Assembly (NCBI GenBank): GCA_034436375.1
Contig: DAOTVS010000300.1
Coordinates: forward strand, 1 to 22,170
From: DAOTVS01 sp034436375
Lineage (GTDB): Bacteria; Chloroflexota; Anaerolineae; SpSt-313
Direction of reading: 5' to 3'
Length of the DNA: 22,170 nt
Position numbers and translations under genes: made by a program. The notes under the pieces were generated by a model. The model was not told the origin of the DNA. It saw only the letters and a list, made by a program, of their open reading frames with translations, and ran no database searches. Positions 1 through 6,617 of this stretch are shown one piece after another. The stretch's first letter is position 1. Every line of letters starts with the position of its first letter.

Positions 1-495
1 TCCATCGAGTATGGGTCCTACATCATCGAGGCGCTGGAGACGGGTCGCCAGTTCCGTCTGAACGGCAACGTGCGCAACGACGGCATGATCGCCAACCTCC
101 CCGCCGACTGCTGCGCCGAAGGTCCCATCTACGCCGACAAGCTGGGCCTGCACAAAACCATGGTCGGCAACCTCCCCTCTCAGTGCGCCGCGCTGAACCT
201 GACCAACATCAACGTCCAGCGCTTGGCGGTCGAGGCGGCTATGAGTGGCGACCCGGAGCAGATCGTGTACGCCTGCGCCCTCGACCCGCTGACCGCGGCC
301 ACGCTCACGCTCAAGGAAATCCGCGAGATGGCGGCAGATATGCTCGAGGCCGAGAAGCAGTGGCTGCCCCAGTTCGAGGGCAAGACCATCCGGCCCACGC
401 CCACCATCACCATCCCGAAGGATGTCAAGCGCGCCCACGTGCCCGTAGACCCCGCCCTGGCCATCTTGGCCCGCTTTGGCGAGCTGGCCAAGTAG
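1..495 (+). CDS. GH4 family alpha-galactosidase/6-phospho-glycosidase, C-terminal part (5' end outside window)
   Basis: The frame is open from base 1 and ends at TAG 493-495, giving 164 residues of a C-terminus. The visible segment has features of glycoside hydrolase family 4: the block NGNVRNDGMIANLPADCCAE near the start, the LPSQCAALNLTNINVQ stretch, and the helical tail around LDPLTAATLTLKEI. These resemble the C-terminal half of MelA-type alpha-galactosidases. GH4 enzymes are cytosolic, NAD+- and Mn2+-dependent, and cleave glycosides by an oxidation/elimination mechanism; the NAD-binding N-terminus would lie upstream of this window. Substrate (alpha-galactoside, alpha-glucuronide or phospho-glycoside) cannot be fixed from this part. 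The gene converges on the ABC importer operon and is followed 25 bp later by a strong hairpin. Confidence 0.85.
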   Translation, partial: SIEYGSYIIEALETGRQFRLNGNVRNDGMIANLPADCCAEGPIYADKLGLHKTMVGNLPSQCAALNLTNINVQRLAVEAAMSGDPEQIVYACALDPLTAATLTLKEIREMAADMLEAEKQWLPQFEGKTIRPTPTITIPKDVKRAHVPVDPALAILARFGELAK

Positions 496-520
496 ATCCA
501 GCGTAGAGGTGTAGAAGCGA

Positions 521-564
521 AAGGGAGTGGGGTCGGTGTTGGCCAACACCGACCCCACTCCCTT
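521..564. terminator. 44-bp perfect palindrome after the GH4 gene, probable bidirectional terminator
   Basis: Arms 521-540 and 545-564 are exact reverse complements (20 bp, starting AAGGGAGTGG) around a GGCC that is itself self-complementary, so all 44 bases are a perfect palindrome. It begins 25 bp after the GH4 stop and lies between convergent genes, as expected for a terminator. There is no T-tract on either side, so intrinsic termination is inferred, not shown. The remaining bases to 780 hold no convincing gene. Confidence 0.6.
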
Positions 565-780
565 CAGGAGCATGCCGGATGGCGGCGAAGCAGGTTACCC
601 GGCGTAGATTTGCATCAGGAGAGAGACATGAAATAGAGCACAGCTTATCAGGCTGAGGACACGAGCCACGACCGCCTCCAGGCGAGTGAGCGGGGCCTGC
701 GAGAGCTCAACCCCACGACGCCGGAGGCCCCTGATACTACAGGCGTGCTGGACAATAATGGCGCTGTTGTGAGAGCAGCT

Positions 781-1728
781 TTACTTTTCCTCTCTCATGT
801 AGGCCTTGCCGAGAGCGGCGGGAGCGCCGATACGTTTGCTAAGGGCCTCCCACCAGGTCATGACGATGAGGACGAGGAGGGTCATGACATAGGGCAGCAT
901 ATTGAGGAACGGCGCGGGGATAGTGGCGCCGGCCGCCTGCAGGCGAAATTGGACGGCGTTGATGCCGCCAAAGAGCACGGCGCCCAGCACGGCCCGGGCC
1001 GGGTTCCACATGGCAAAGATGACAAGGGCGATGACGATCCAGCCGCGGCCGCCAGTAATATTCTCCGCCCAGCCGGGCGTGTAGGCGAGTGAGAGGTGCG
1101 CCCCGCCCAGCGCCGCGAGCGCGCCGCCCAGGATGGTATAGGCATAGCGCACCCTGGAGACGTTCAGGCCCATAGCATCGGCCGTCTGCGGGTTTTCGCC
1201 CACGGCACGCAGGCTGAGGCCGGGACGCGTCTTGTAGAGATAGAACCAGGCGATGGGCACCAGCAGGTAGACGGCATAGGTCAGCACGTCCTGGGTAAAA
1301 ACGGCCTCCAGCACGGGAATGTGGCCCAAAATGGGCAGGGCGATGGGCGCGATGCGCGGCCCGACCAGGCCGGTGAGGGCGCCACCCTCCGGTCCCAGGC
1401 GCTGGCCCAGGAAGCTGGAGAGGCCTGTGCCGAAGAGCGTCAGGCTGAGGCCGCTCACGACCTGATTGGCGCGCATGGTCACGGTGAGGAAGGCGTGCAG
1501 GGCCGCCATCAGTGCGCCCACAGCCACGGCTGCCAGGAGCGCCAGCAGCAGGCTCCCCGTATGAAAGGCCACGGCAAAGGCCGTCACGGCGCCCATGAGC
1601 ATCATGCCCTCGATGCCCAGGTTGAGGATGCCCGAGCGCTCGGCATAGATCTCGCCTACCGCGGCATAGATGAGTGAAGTGCCCGCACGGAGGGTGATGG
1701 CGAGGATGGAAGTGATGAGTGCGATCAT
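781..1728 (-). CDS. ABC transporter permease, BMP/nucleoside (YufQ/NupQ-like) type
   Basis: This 315-aa, very hydrophobic protein belongs to the BPD_transp_2 type of permease used by ribose- and BMP-type importers. The N-terminal block ITLRAGTSLIYAAVGEIYAE followed by RSGILNLGIEGMMLMGA is typical of the second permease of nucleoside importers (YufQ/NupQ, RnsD). About eight to ten membrane segments are visible. It is the last gene of the importer operon; its ATG overlaps the TGA of the upstream permease by four bases (ATGA), with a GGAGGT six bases before it, so translation is probably coupled. It should form a heterodimeric channel with the preceding permease, driven by the double ATPase. The ligand is not determined by this gene alone. 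Confidence 0.88.
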   Translation of the reverse strand: MIALITSILAITLRAGTSLIYAAVGEIYAERSGILNLGIEGMMLMGAVTAFAVAFHTGSLLLALLAAVAVGALMAALHAFLTVTMRANQVVSGLSLTLFGTGLSSFLGQRLGPEGGALTGLVGPRIAPIALPILGHIPVLEAVFTQDVLTYAVYLLVPIAWFYLYKTRPGLSLRAVGENPQTADAMGLNVSRVRYAYTILGGALAALGGAHLSLAYTPGWAENITGGRGWIVIALVIFAMWNPARAVLGAVLFGGINAVQFRLQAAGATIPAPFLNMLPYVMTLLVLIVMTWWEALSKRIGAPAALGKAYMREEK

Positions 1729-2822
1729 AACTCCACCTCCGGGGCTGTTGTAGGGGCCCGCCTGGGCTCGCGCACGATCTTGATCCTGTACTCGGTAAAG
1801 AGCGCGCCCGCCAGCATGGGGAAGAGGATCATGCCCTGCAGCACCACGCCCACGGCCGCCGGCAGGTGCATCATGATCTGCACCTGATCGCCGCCCACCA
1901 GCAGCCCGGCCATGAGGATGGCTACCACGAGCACAGCCAGCGGGTTGAGCTGCGCCATCCAGGCGACGATAATGGCAGTAAAGCCATAGCCGATAGAAAG
2001 GCCTTGCTGCAGCCGGTGTGAGATGCCCGTCACCTCGCAGGCGCCAGCCAGGCCGCTCAGCGCACCGGAAAGGAGGAGCGCCAGCACGATATTACGTGCG
2101 ATGTTGATCCCCAGGTAGCGCGCCGCCGTCGGGTTTTCGCCGATGATGCGCAGCTCAAAGCCCCAGCGCGTGCGCTTGAGGATGAACCATAGCGCGATGG
2201 CCGCGATGATGGCAAAGACGAGCCCCAGGTGCGCCCGCCCGGCCAACCGGGGCAGCCAGGCTGCATCGGGGAAGGGGGCTGTGCCGGGGAATCCGTAGCC
2301 CTTTGGGTCACGCCAGGGGCCGTAAAAGAGATACTGAGAGAAGAGGATAGCGACATAATTGAGCATGAGCGTCGTCAGCGTCTCATCCACCCGCAGGTAG
2401 GCCTTGAGCAGGGCGGGCACGGCCGCCCAGAGCGCTCCTGCCGCTATCCCAGCCAGGATCACCGTCGGCAGGAGCAGGGTGGAGGGTATGATCCCGGCCC
2501 AGAAGAGGGCGATCCAGGCCGCTGCCACGCCGCCCAGGGTCAGCTGGCCCTCGGCGCCAATGTTCCAGAACTGCATGCGGAAGGCGATCGAAACCGCGAG
2601 CCCGGTGAGCATCAAGGGAATGGCCTTGACCAGCGTCTCGGTGAAATTGGGCCACGAGCCAAAAGCCCCGTCCAGCATCGCGGCGTAGGTCGCCAATGGG
2701 TTAGCCCCAGAGAGCCCCAACAGGAGCGACCCCCCCAGGAGCGCCAATGCGAAAGAGGCGATCGGCGCGAGAATGGTCGCCTGATAGGAGAGCGATTGGC
2801 GTTTTTCAAAAGTAATGCGCAT
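1725..2822 (-). CDS. ABC transporter permease, BMP/nucleoside (YufP/NupP-like) type
   Basis: This 365-aa integral membrane protein has an N-terminal membrane segment at about residues 15-37. Further on come the stretches MLTGLAVSIAFRMQFWNIGA and GAEGQLTLGGVAAAW, a signature of first permeases in BMP-type importers, and a cytoplasmic coupling region around ENPTAARYLGIN (compare ENPQTADAMGLN in the partner permease). The start ATG at 2822 lies 10 bp after the ATPase stop and has GAGG about eight bases upstream. Both permeases carry the same ENP..A..(L/M)G(I/L)N coupling motif, consistent with a heterodimer touching one double-domain ATPase. It is intact and of usual length. Confidence 0.88.
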   Translation of the reverse strand: MRITFEKRQSLSYQATILAPIASFALALLGGSLLLGLSGANPLATYAAMLDGAFGSWPNFTETLVKAIPLMLTGLAVSIAFRMQFWNIGAEGQLTLGGVAAAWIALFWAGIIPSTLLLPTVILAGIAAGALWAAVPALLKAYLRVDETLTTLMLNYVAILFSQYLFYGPWRDPKGYGFPGTAPFPDAAWLPRLAGRAHLGLVFAIIAAIALWFILKRTRWGFELRIIGENPTAARYLGINIARNIVLALLLSGALSGLAGACEVTGISHRLQQGLSIGYGFTAIIVAWMAQLNPLAVLVVAILMAGLLVGGDQVQIMMHLPAAVGVVLQGMILFPMLAGALFTEYRIKIVREPRRAPTTAPEVEL

Positions 2823-2832
2823 AGCTATAACC

Positions 2833-4368
2833 TCAGGCGGGCCCGGCAGCCCCCGCCATCAGCAGGCCCAGCGTCTCGATGCCGGCCTGCGCTGCGGGCA
2901 GAATGCCCATGATGCGCCCCTCAAAGATCACGGCAATGCGGTCGGCGACGGCAAGGAGCTCCTCAAGATCCTCTGAAATGAGCAATATGGCCGTGCCCTT
3001 GGCCCGCTCGGCCAGGAGCATGCGGCGCACGGCCTCGGTGGCCCCGACGTCGAGCCCGCGGGTGGGGTGGACGGCGACCAAAAGGCCCCCGCAGGCCGTG
3101 ATCTCGCGCGCCAGGATCGTTTTCTGCAGGTTGCCCCCGGAAAGGAATTTGACCTGGGTGTGAGGGCTGGGGGTGGCGATGCGGAAGGCGTCGATCATGC
3201 GGCGGGCAAAGTCTAGCATGGGCTTGGGCTGCAACACGCCCCGTGATGCGAGCGGCGACCGGCGGTAGCCCTTCATGGCCAGGTTCTCGGCCACGGCCAT
3301 ATTGCCCACCAATCCCATTTCCACCCGATCCTCTGGAATGTGGCTCACACCGGCCTGAATGAACTCCAGGGGGGAGAGGTTGGTCACATTGCGGCCCCGC
3401 AGGCGAATCTCGCCGCGGGTGGCCCTGCGCAGGCCGGTGATCGTCTCGGCCAGCTCACGCTGCCCATTACCAGCGACCCCCGCAATGCCCAGGATCTCGC
3501 CCTCGGCAATCTCAAAATCGATACCGCGCAATGCCGGCAGCCCCTTTTCGTTGCGGGCTTCCAACCCACGCACCGAGAGCACCACCTCGCCGGGCTGGCG
3601 CTCCTCGCGCTTCAGGTGGAAGAGCACCTCACGCCCCACCATCAGGCGCGCCAGCTCCTGGGGGCTGGTCTCTCGTGTGGCGCACTCGGCGACCAGGCGC
3701 CCCTGGCGCAGCACCATCACCCGCTGCGAATAGGCCATCACCTCTTCCATCTTGTGGGTGATGAATATGGCCGACTTGCCCTCGGCGGTCATGCGCTGGA
3801 GGATGGCAGCCAGCTCCTGCGCCTCCTGCGGCGTCAGCACCGCCGTCGGCTCGTCGAGGATAAGGATTTCGGCGCCGCGGTAGATTTGCTTCAGGATCTC
3901 TACCCGCTGCTGCTCGCCCACACTCAGTTGCCAGATGTAGGCCTTGGGATCAACCTGCAGGCTGTAATGCGCCGAAAGCTCGCGGATGCGGCGGGCAATC
4001 TGGTCCATATCGGGCACAAAAGGAAGGCCGCTGAGGCCCAGCACGATATTCTCGGCAACCGTCATTGGCTCCACGAGGCAGAAATTCTGGTGCACCATGC
4101 CGATGCCCAGAGCGGCAGCGTCGCGGGGTGAGTTGATGGCCACCTCGCGCCCGTGCACGGCGATGCGCCCCGCATCGGGGCGGTAGAGGCCCACGAGAAT
4201 ATTCATAAGGGTGCTCTTGCCCGCACCATTCTCGCCCAAAAGGGCCAGCACCTCGCCGGGGTAGAGCGCCAGGTCCACGTGATCGTTCGCGACCACGCCC
4301 GGGAAGCGCTTGCAAATGCCGTGCATCTCGAGGATGGGATGGCTTGTCTGTGCTTGTTCTTGGTCCAT
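2833..4368 (-). CDS. ABC transporter ATP-binding protein, two nucleotide-binding domains (sugar/nucleoside type)
   Basis: The 511-aa protein has two ABC domains. The first has Walker A GENGAGKS at 45-52, Q-loop Q94, signature LSVGEQQ at 148-154, Walker B ILILDE at 168-173 and switch His205. In the second domain the P-loop is degenerate (GIAGVAGNGQ, no Lys) while the signature LSGGNLQK and a D-loop region HPTRGLD remain. This asymmetry is normal for RbsA/YufO-type fused ATPases, in which one site is catalytically weak. It powers the two downstream permeases. The ATG at 4368 has AGAGG only about four bases upstream. It is separated from the lipoprotein gene by 421 bp carrying repeats and a hairpin, so its expression may be lower than or separate from that gene. 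Confidence 0.92.
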   Translation of the reverse strand: MDQEQAQTSHPILEMHGICKRFPGVVANDHVDLALYPGEVLALLGENGAGKSTLMNILVGLYRPDAGRIAVHGREVAINSPRDAAALGIGMVHQNFCLVEPMTVAENIVLGLSGLPFVPDMDQIARRIRELSAHYSLQVDPKAYIWQLSVGEQQRVEILKQIYRGAEILILDEPTAVLTPQEAQELAAILQRMTAEGKSAIFITHKMEEVMAYSQRVMVLRQGRLVAECATRETSPQELARLMVGREVLFHLKREERQPGEVVLSVRGLEARNEKGLPALRGIDFEIAEGEILGIAGVAGNGQRELAETITGLRRATRGEIRLRGRNVTNLSPLEFIQAGVSHIPEDRVEMGLVGNMAVAENLAMKGYRRSPLASRGVLQPKPMLDFARRMIDAFRIATPSPHTQVKFLSGGNLQKTILAREITACGGLLVAVHPTRGLDVGATEAVRRMLLAERAKGTAILLISEDLEELLAVADRIAVIFEGRIMGILPAAQAGIETLGLLMAGAAGPA

Positions 4369-4381
4369 AAAGCCTCTATCG

Positions 4382-4405
4382 AGCTATCAGCGGTCAGCTA
4401 TCAGC
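4382..4405. repeat. Short tandem repeat AGCTATCAGC, period 14
   Basis: AGCTATCAGC occurs at 4382-4391 and again at 4396-4405, with GGTC between, directly upstream of the ATPase start codon. Motifs of this AGCTATCAGC/GCTGATAGCT kind are frequent dispersed intergenic repeats in several bacterial phyla. No function is assigned. Confidence 0.5.
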
Positions 4406-4446
4406 TTTCACCTTCATCCCCCATTTGGCGCTGGATACCGGTTCTG

Positions 4447-4661
4447 CGGTAGACCTGACACACCGAATTCCCTTATGGGAAGGTGATTGGCGAAAACTCG
4501 CCGGTTGCCTTGCCGCGTTTTGGGCTACGCAACCGTCCGGCTTTGGGCCTTGAGGGGTGTAGCAAGTGACCCGGCGTCTGCCCTTGTAAAGCCGGCTGGA
4601 CTTTTTGCCAATAGATCGGCCTGCATTGCTCACCAGGGAATTCGGTGTGTCAGGTCTACCG
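4447..4661. mobile_element. MITE-like foldback element with 27-bp terminal inverted repeats
   Basis: Bases 4447-4473 and 4635-4661 are exact inverted repeats (27 bp, outer end CGGTAGACCTGACACACC, then GAATTCCCT). Inside them, a second imperfect inverted pair continues: ATTGGC at 4486-4491 pairs with GCCAAT at 4607-4612, followed by A/T runs and GCCGG(T/C)T. The whole 215-bp unit is thus a long imperfect hairpin with no coding capacity for a transposase. This is the form of a non-autonomous foldback transposon (MITE). It sits between the lipoprotein and ATPase genes of an otherwise tight importer operon. No clear target-site duplication was seen. Confidence 0.55.
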
Positions 4662-4663
4662 TC

Positions 4664-4692
4664 GGGGATCGCTTCGATTCGCTCGCAATGAC
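4664..4692. repeat. REP-like dispersed palindromic repeat (GTCATTGCGAGCG... type)
   Basis: On the minus strand this reads GTCATTGCGAGCGAATCG followed by AAGCGATCCCC. It matches the familiar GTCATTGCGAGC-GAAGCGAAGCAATC kind of extragenic repeat seen in many unrelated bacteria. It directly adjoins the right end of the foldback element, so this spot has collected more than one repeat. Confidence 0.5.
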
Positions 4693-4748
4693 AAGCCCAT
4701 GGGCCGTGCTCCAGGCGGAAAGGCTAATAGCTGATGCTCTTCACCAGA

Positions 4749-4777
4749 AGGGGGTGAGGATGACCGCCTCACCCCCT
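4749..4777 (-). terminator. Hairpin just after the BMP lipoprotein gene (intercistronic attenuator or stabiliser)
   Basis: Arms 4749-4759 (AGGGGGTGAGG) and 4767-4777 (CCTCACCCCCT) pair perfectly over 11 bp with a 7-base loop. The hairpin starts 12 bases after the lipoprotein stop codon on the minus strand. No T-run follows. Such hairpins after binding-protein genes commonly protect the upstream mRNA and reduce transcription into the ATPase and permease genes. Confidence 0.55.
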
Positions 4778-4789
4778 CTGCTGATACCA

Positions 4790-5995
4790 CTACTGCTGGG
4801 CCGGGATGGTGCCGACCACACCCTCAACGAACCAGTTCATGTTGAGGATCTCGTCGTCGGTCATCTTCTGGCCTTCGGCCACCTTGACGGCGCCGCTCTG
4901 GTCCTTGATCGGGCCGTAGAAGACATCCCACTCGCCCGATTCAATCCTGGCCTGGGCCTTGGCGACGGCATCCCTGACATCCTGCGGCACCTTGGGGCTG
5001 AAATCGGCGAGGCCGACCACGCCGTCCTTCATGCCGCCCCAGTACTGATGGGTTTTCCAGGTGCCGTCGAGTGCGGCCTGCACCGTCTGGGTATAGTAGA
5101 CGCCCCAGTTCCAGACGGGGCTGGTGAGAACGGTATCACCCACGAACTGGCGCATGTCCGAGTCGTAACCGATGCTCAGCTTGCCCCGCTCGGCCGCGGC
5201 CTTTTGCGGCTCGGTGCTATCCTGGTGCTGGGCGATGATATCGGCGCCCTGATCCAAAAGGGCCACCGCTGCCTCACGCTCCTTGACCGGGTCGTACCAG
5301 GTATTGGTCCAGACGATGCGCACTTGTGCCTTGGGGTTCACCGAGCGGACGCCCAGGGTGAAGGCGTTGCAGCCCCGAATGACTTCGGGGGTTGGGAAAG
5401 CGCCGACATAGCCGATGATGTTGCTCTGGGTCATCATGCCCGCCACGATACCCGAGAGGTAACGCGGCTGCTCGATCTTGCCAAAGTAGGTCGCCAGGTT
5501 AGGGGCCGTCTTGTAGCCGGAGCAGTGCTCAAAGATGACGTTGGGAAATTCCTTCGCCACTTCCACAGTCGGGTCCATATAGCCAAAGGAAGTGGTGAAG
5601 ATCATGTTATAGCCCTTCTGGGCATAATCGCGAATGACGCGCGCTGCATCGGGGCCTTCGGGCACATTCTCGATGGTGGCGACTTGAACCTTGTCGCCAA
5701 ACTGCTGCTCGACGGCCTTGCGGCCGCGGTCGTGCTCATAGGTCCAGCCCATATCGCCGGGCGGGCCAATGTATACAAAAGCGATCTTGAGCTGGCCGGT
5801 CGTGGCCGCCGGTGCGGCTGTGGCAGCGGCTTCCGTTGTGGCTGCAGGCGCAGTCGTTGCGACGGGCTCTGTCGTGGCAGCAGCCTTTGCGGCCGTAGGG
5901 GCGGCGGTCGTCGCAGCGGGCTGGGGGGCGCAAGCGGTAGCGAGCATGGCCAGCGTCAACCCCACTGTCACCATGATCAGAAGATGGCGTCTCAC
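4790..5995 (-). CDS. BMP-family substrate-binding lipoprotein of an ABC importer (PnrA/NupN-like)
   Basis: Translation should start at the GTG at 5993-5995, since AGGAGGAG lies seven bases before it (6003-6010); the frame is open further upstream but that extension reads like non-coding DNA. The 401-aa product has a short signal peptide with lipobox LATAC (Cys22). An Ala/Thr/Pro-rich linker (about 23-66) follows, typical of surface lipoproteins in Chloroflexota. The BMP domain then starts with KIAFVYIGPPGDMGWTYEHD. This family binds nucleosides or related purines (PnrA, NupN), but members for other ligands exist, so the substrate is unproven. It is the first gene of the importer operon and captures ligand outside the membrane for the permease pair. 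Confidence 0.9.
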   Translation of the reverse strand: MRRHLLIMVTVGLTLAMLATACAPQPAATTAAPTAAKAAATTEPVATTAPAATTEAAATAAPAATTGQLKIAFVYIGPPGDMGWTYEHDRGRKAVEQQFGDKVQVATIENVPEGPDAARVIRDYAQKGYNMIFTTSFGYMDPTVEVAKEFPNVIFEHCSGYKTAPNLATYFGKIEQPRYLSGIVAGMMTQSNIIGYVGAFPTPEVIRGCNAFTLGVRSVNPKAQVRIVWTNTWYDPVKEREAAVALLDQGADIIAQHQDSTEPQKAAAERGKLSIGYDSDMRQFVGDTVLTSPVWNWGVYYTQTVQAALDGTWKTHQYWGGMKDGVVGLADFSPKVPQDVRDAVAKAQARIESGEWDVFYGPIKDQSGAVKVAEGQKMTDDEILNMNWFVEGVVGTIPAQQ

Positions 5996-6002
5996 AGAGA
6001 AT

Positions 6003-6010
6003 CTCCTCCT
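6003..6010 (-). promoter_or_regulatory. Ribosome binding site AGGAGGAG deciding the GTG start of the BMP lipoprotein
   Basis: The minus strand reads AGGAGGAG, then a seven-base spacer, then GTG at 5995-5993. It is the best Shine-Dalgarno in this part of the window and excludes the longer frame reaching 6193. Confidence 0.8.
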
Positions 6011-6080
6011 CTTGTTTACCAACAGGATGAATTGAGTGGAACGAGGCTTGCGTGGTCTTTTCCGGCGTACCTCCCTTGGG

Positions 6081-6109
6081 ATTATAGAGCCAGTAAAGCA
6101 GCGTGCCCA
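6081..6109 (-). promoter_or_regulatory. Proximal promoter candidate of the importer operon
   Basis: The minus strand has TGGGCA (6109-6104), a 17-bp spacer and a perfect TATAAT (6086-6081). Transcription would begin near 6074 and give a leader of about 80 bases before the lipoprotein start. The -35 matches sigma-70 consensus at four of six positions. Confidence 0.5.
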
Positions 6110-6575
6110 GGGCAAGGGGGGCGTTTCGACTCTCAGGCGAGTTCTGACGGAGCGATGGCCGACTCCTGCTGAGCGCCGGGCGCTCGTCAGCATGCGCGTG
6201 AGGATCCATTGCCTGGGCGCGTCTGGCCAGCAGACGGGCCCCAGCTCATGAGTGGCGCCATTTTATGGAAGAAAGCAAGGGAGCCAAACAGCAGAGGCAT
6301 CGCTTTGGAGCGTGGAGATGCGCACCGTCGCGCCGCTATAGGGTGCCGAGGGCTGGGCGTGCTCGCCAAGCGCCAAACCAGGCGCTACATTCGGTGTGCA
6401 ATGGTCGCCTGGCCCACCAGATCGGCTTGTCGCTCCCGAACGCATCGCCTGACAAGCCAGCGCAAGATCAGGCCTCACTTCTCCCGAAGCGCCCGGATAC
6501 ACTCGCCAGCGCTGGCTGTAACGGCCCCCCCTCGATGGAGGGCCTGCACCCGATGATTGGGGTTAACGTGATAGA

Positions 6576-6604
6576 AGAATAACACAAATGAGCTTCTTTG
6601 TCAA
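6576..6604 (-). promoter_or_regulatory. Distal promoter, TTGACA-17-TATTCT, reading toward the importer operon
   Basis: The minus strand carries a perfect TTGACA (6604-6599), a 17-bp spacer and TATTCT (6581-6576). It lies immediately past the stop codon of the upstream kinase in a distinctly AT-rich patch. The start point would be near 6569, leaving about 570 bases before the lipoprotein start. Confidence 0.6.
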
Positions 6605-6617
6605 CGTTTTCACAAAG
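6596..6617. promoter_or_regulatory. 22-bp dyad overlapping the -35, possible repressor operator
   Basis: The site reads CTTTGTnAA, six central bases, TTnACAAAG: eight bases on each side are symmetric. It covers the TTGACA of the distal promoter and the kinase stop codon. The position fits a repressor site; the TGT...ACA form with a central ACGTT resembles operators of LacI- or GntR-family regulators, but no such regulator is encoded in the window. Confidence 0.35.

Larger units (their letters stand above)
6011..6609. other. Non-coding ~600-bp region upstream of the importer operon
   Basis: No frame here shows family motifs, and the short open frames lack good ribosome sites. It contains several GC-rich hairpins: 6171-6185 (GAGCGC, loop CGG, GCGCTC), 6220-6236 (CGTCTG/CAGACG) and one near 6523-6545 (GGCCCCCC...GGAGGGCC). 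Promoter-like sites are found at both ends. It may be a long 5' leader or encode a small RNA; sequence alone does not decide. Confidence 0.45.

Noticed and set aside
614..636. AGGAGAGAG followed by ATG AAA TAG, a two-codon ORF with a strong ribosome site
   Set aside because: Minimal ORFs like this arise by chance, and no adjacent + strand gene would be regulated by it.
595..760. Open minus-strand frame with a hydrophobic C-terminal-like stretch (LISCALFHVSLLMQIYAG)
   Set aside because: No start codon with a ribosome site was found and no family was recognised; it might be a gene remnant but cannot be supported.
4487..6172. 561-codon open frame on the + strand
   Set aside because: It is antisense to the BMP lipoprotein gene, runs through the foldback element and has no family motifs; it results from GC-rich codon bias.
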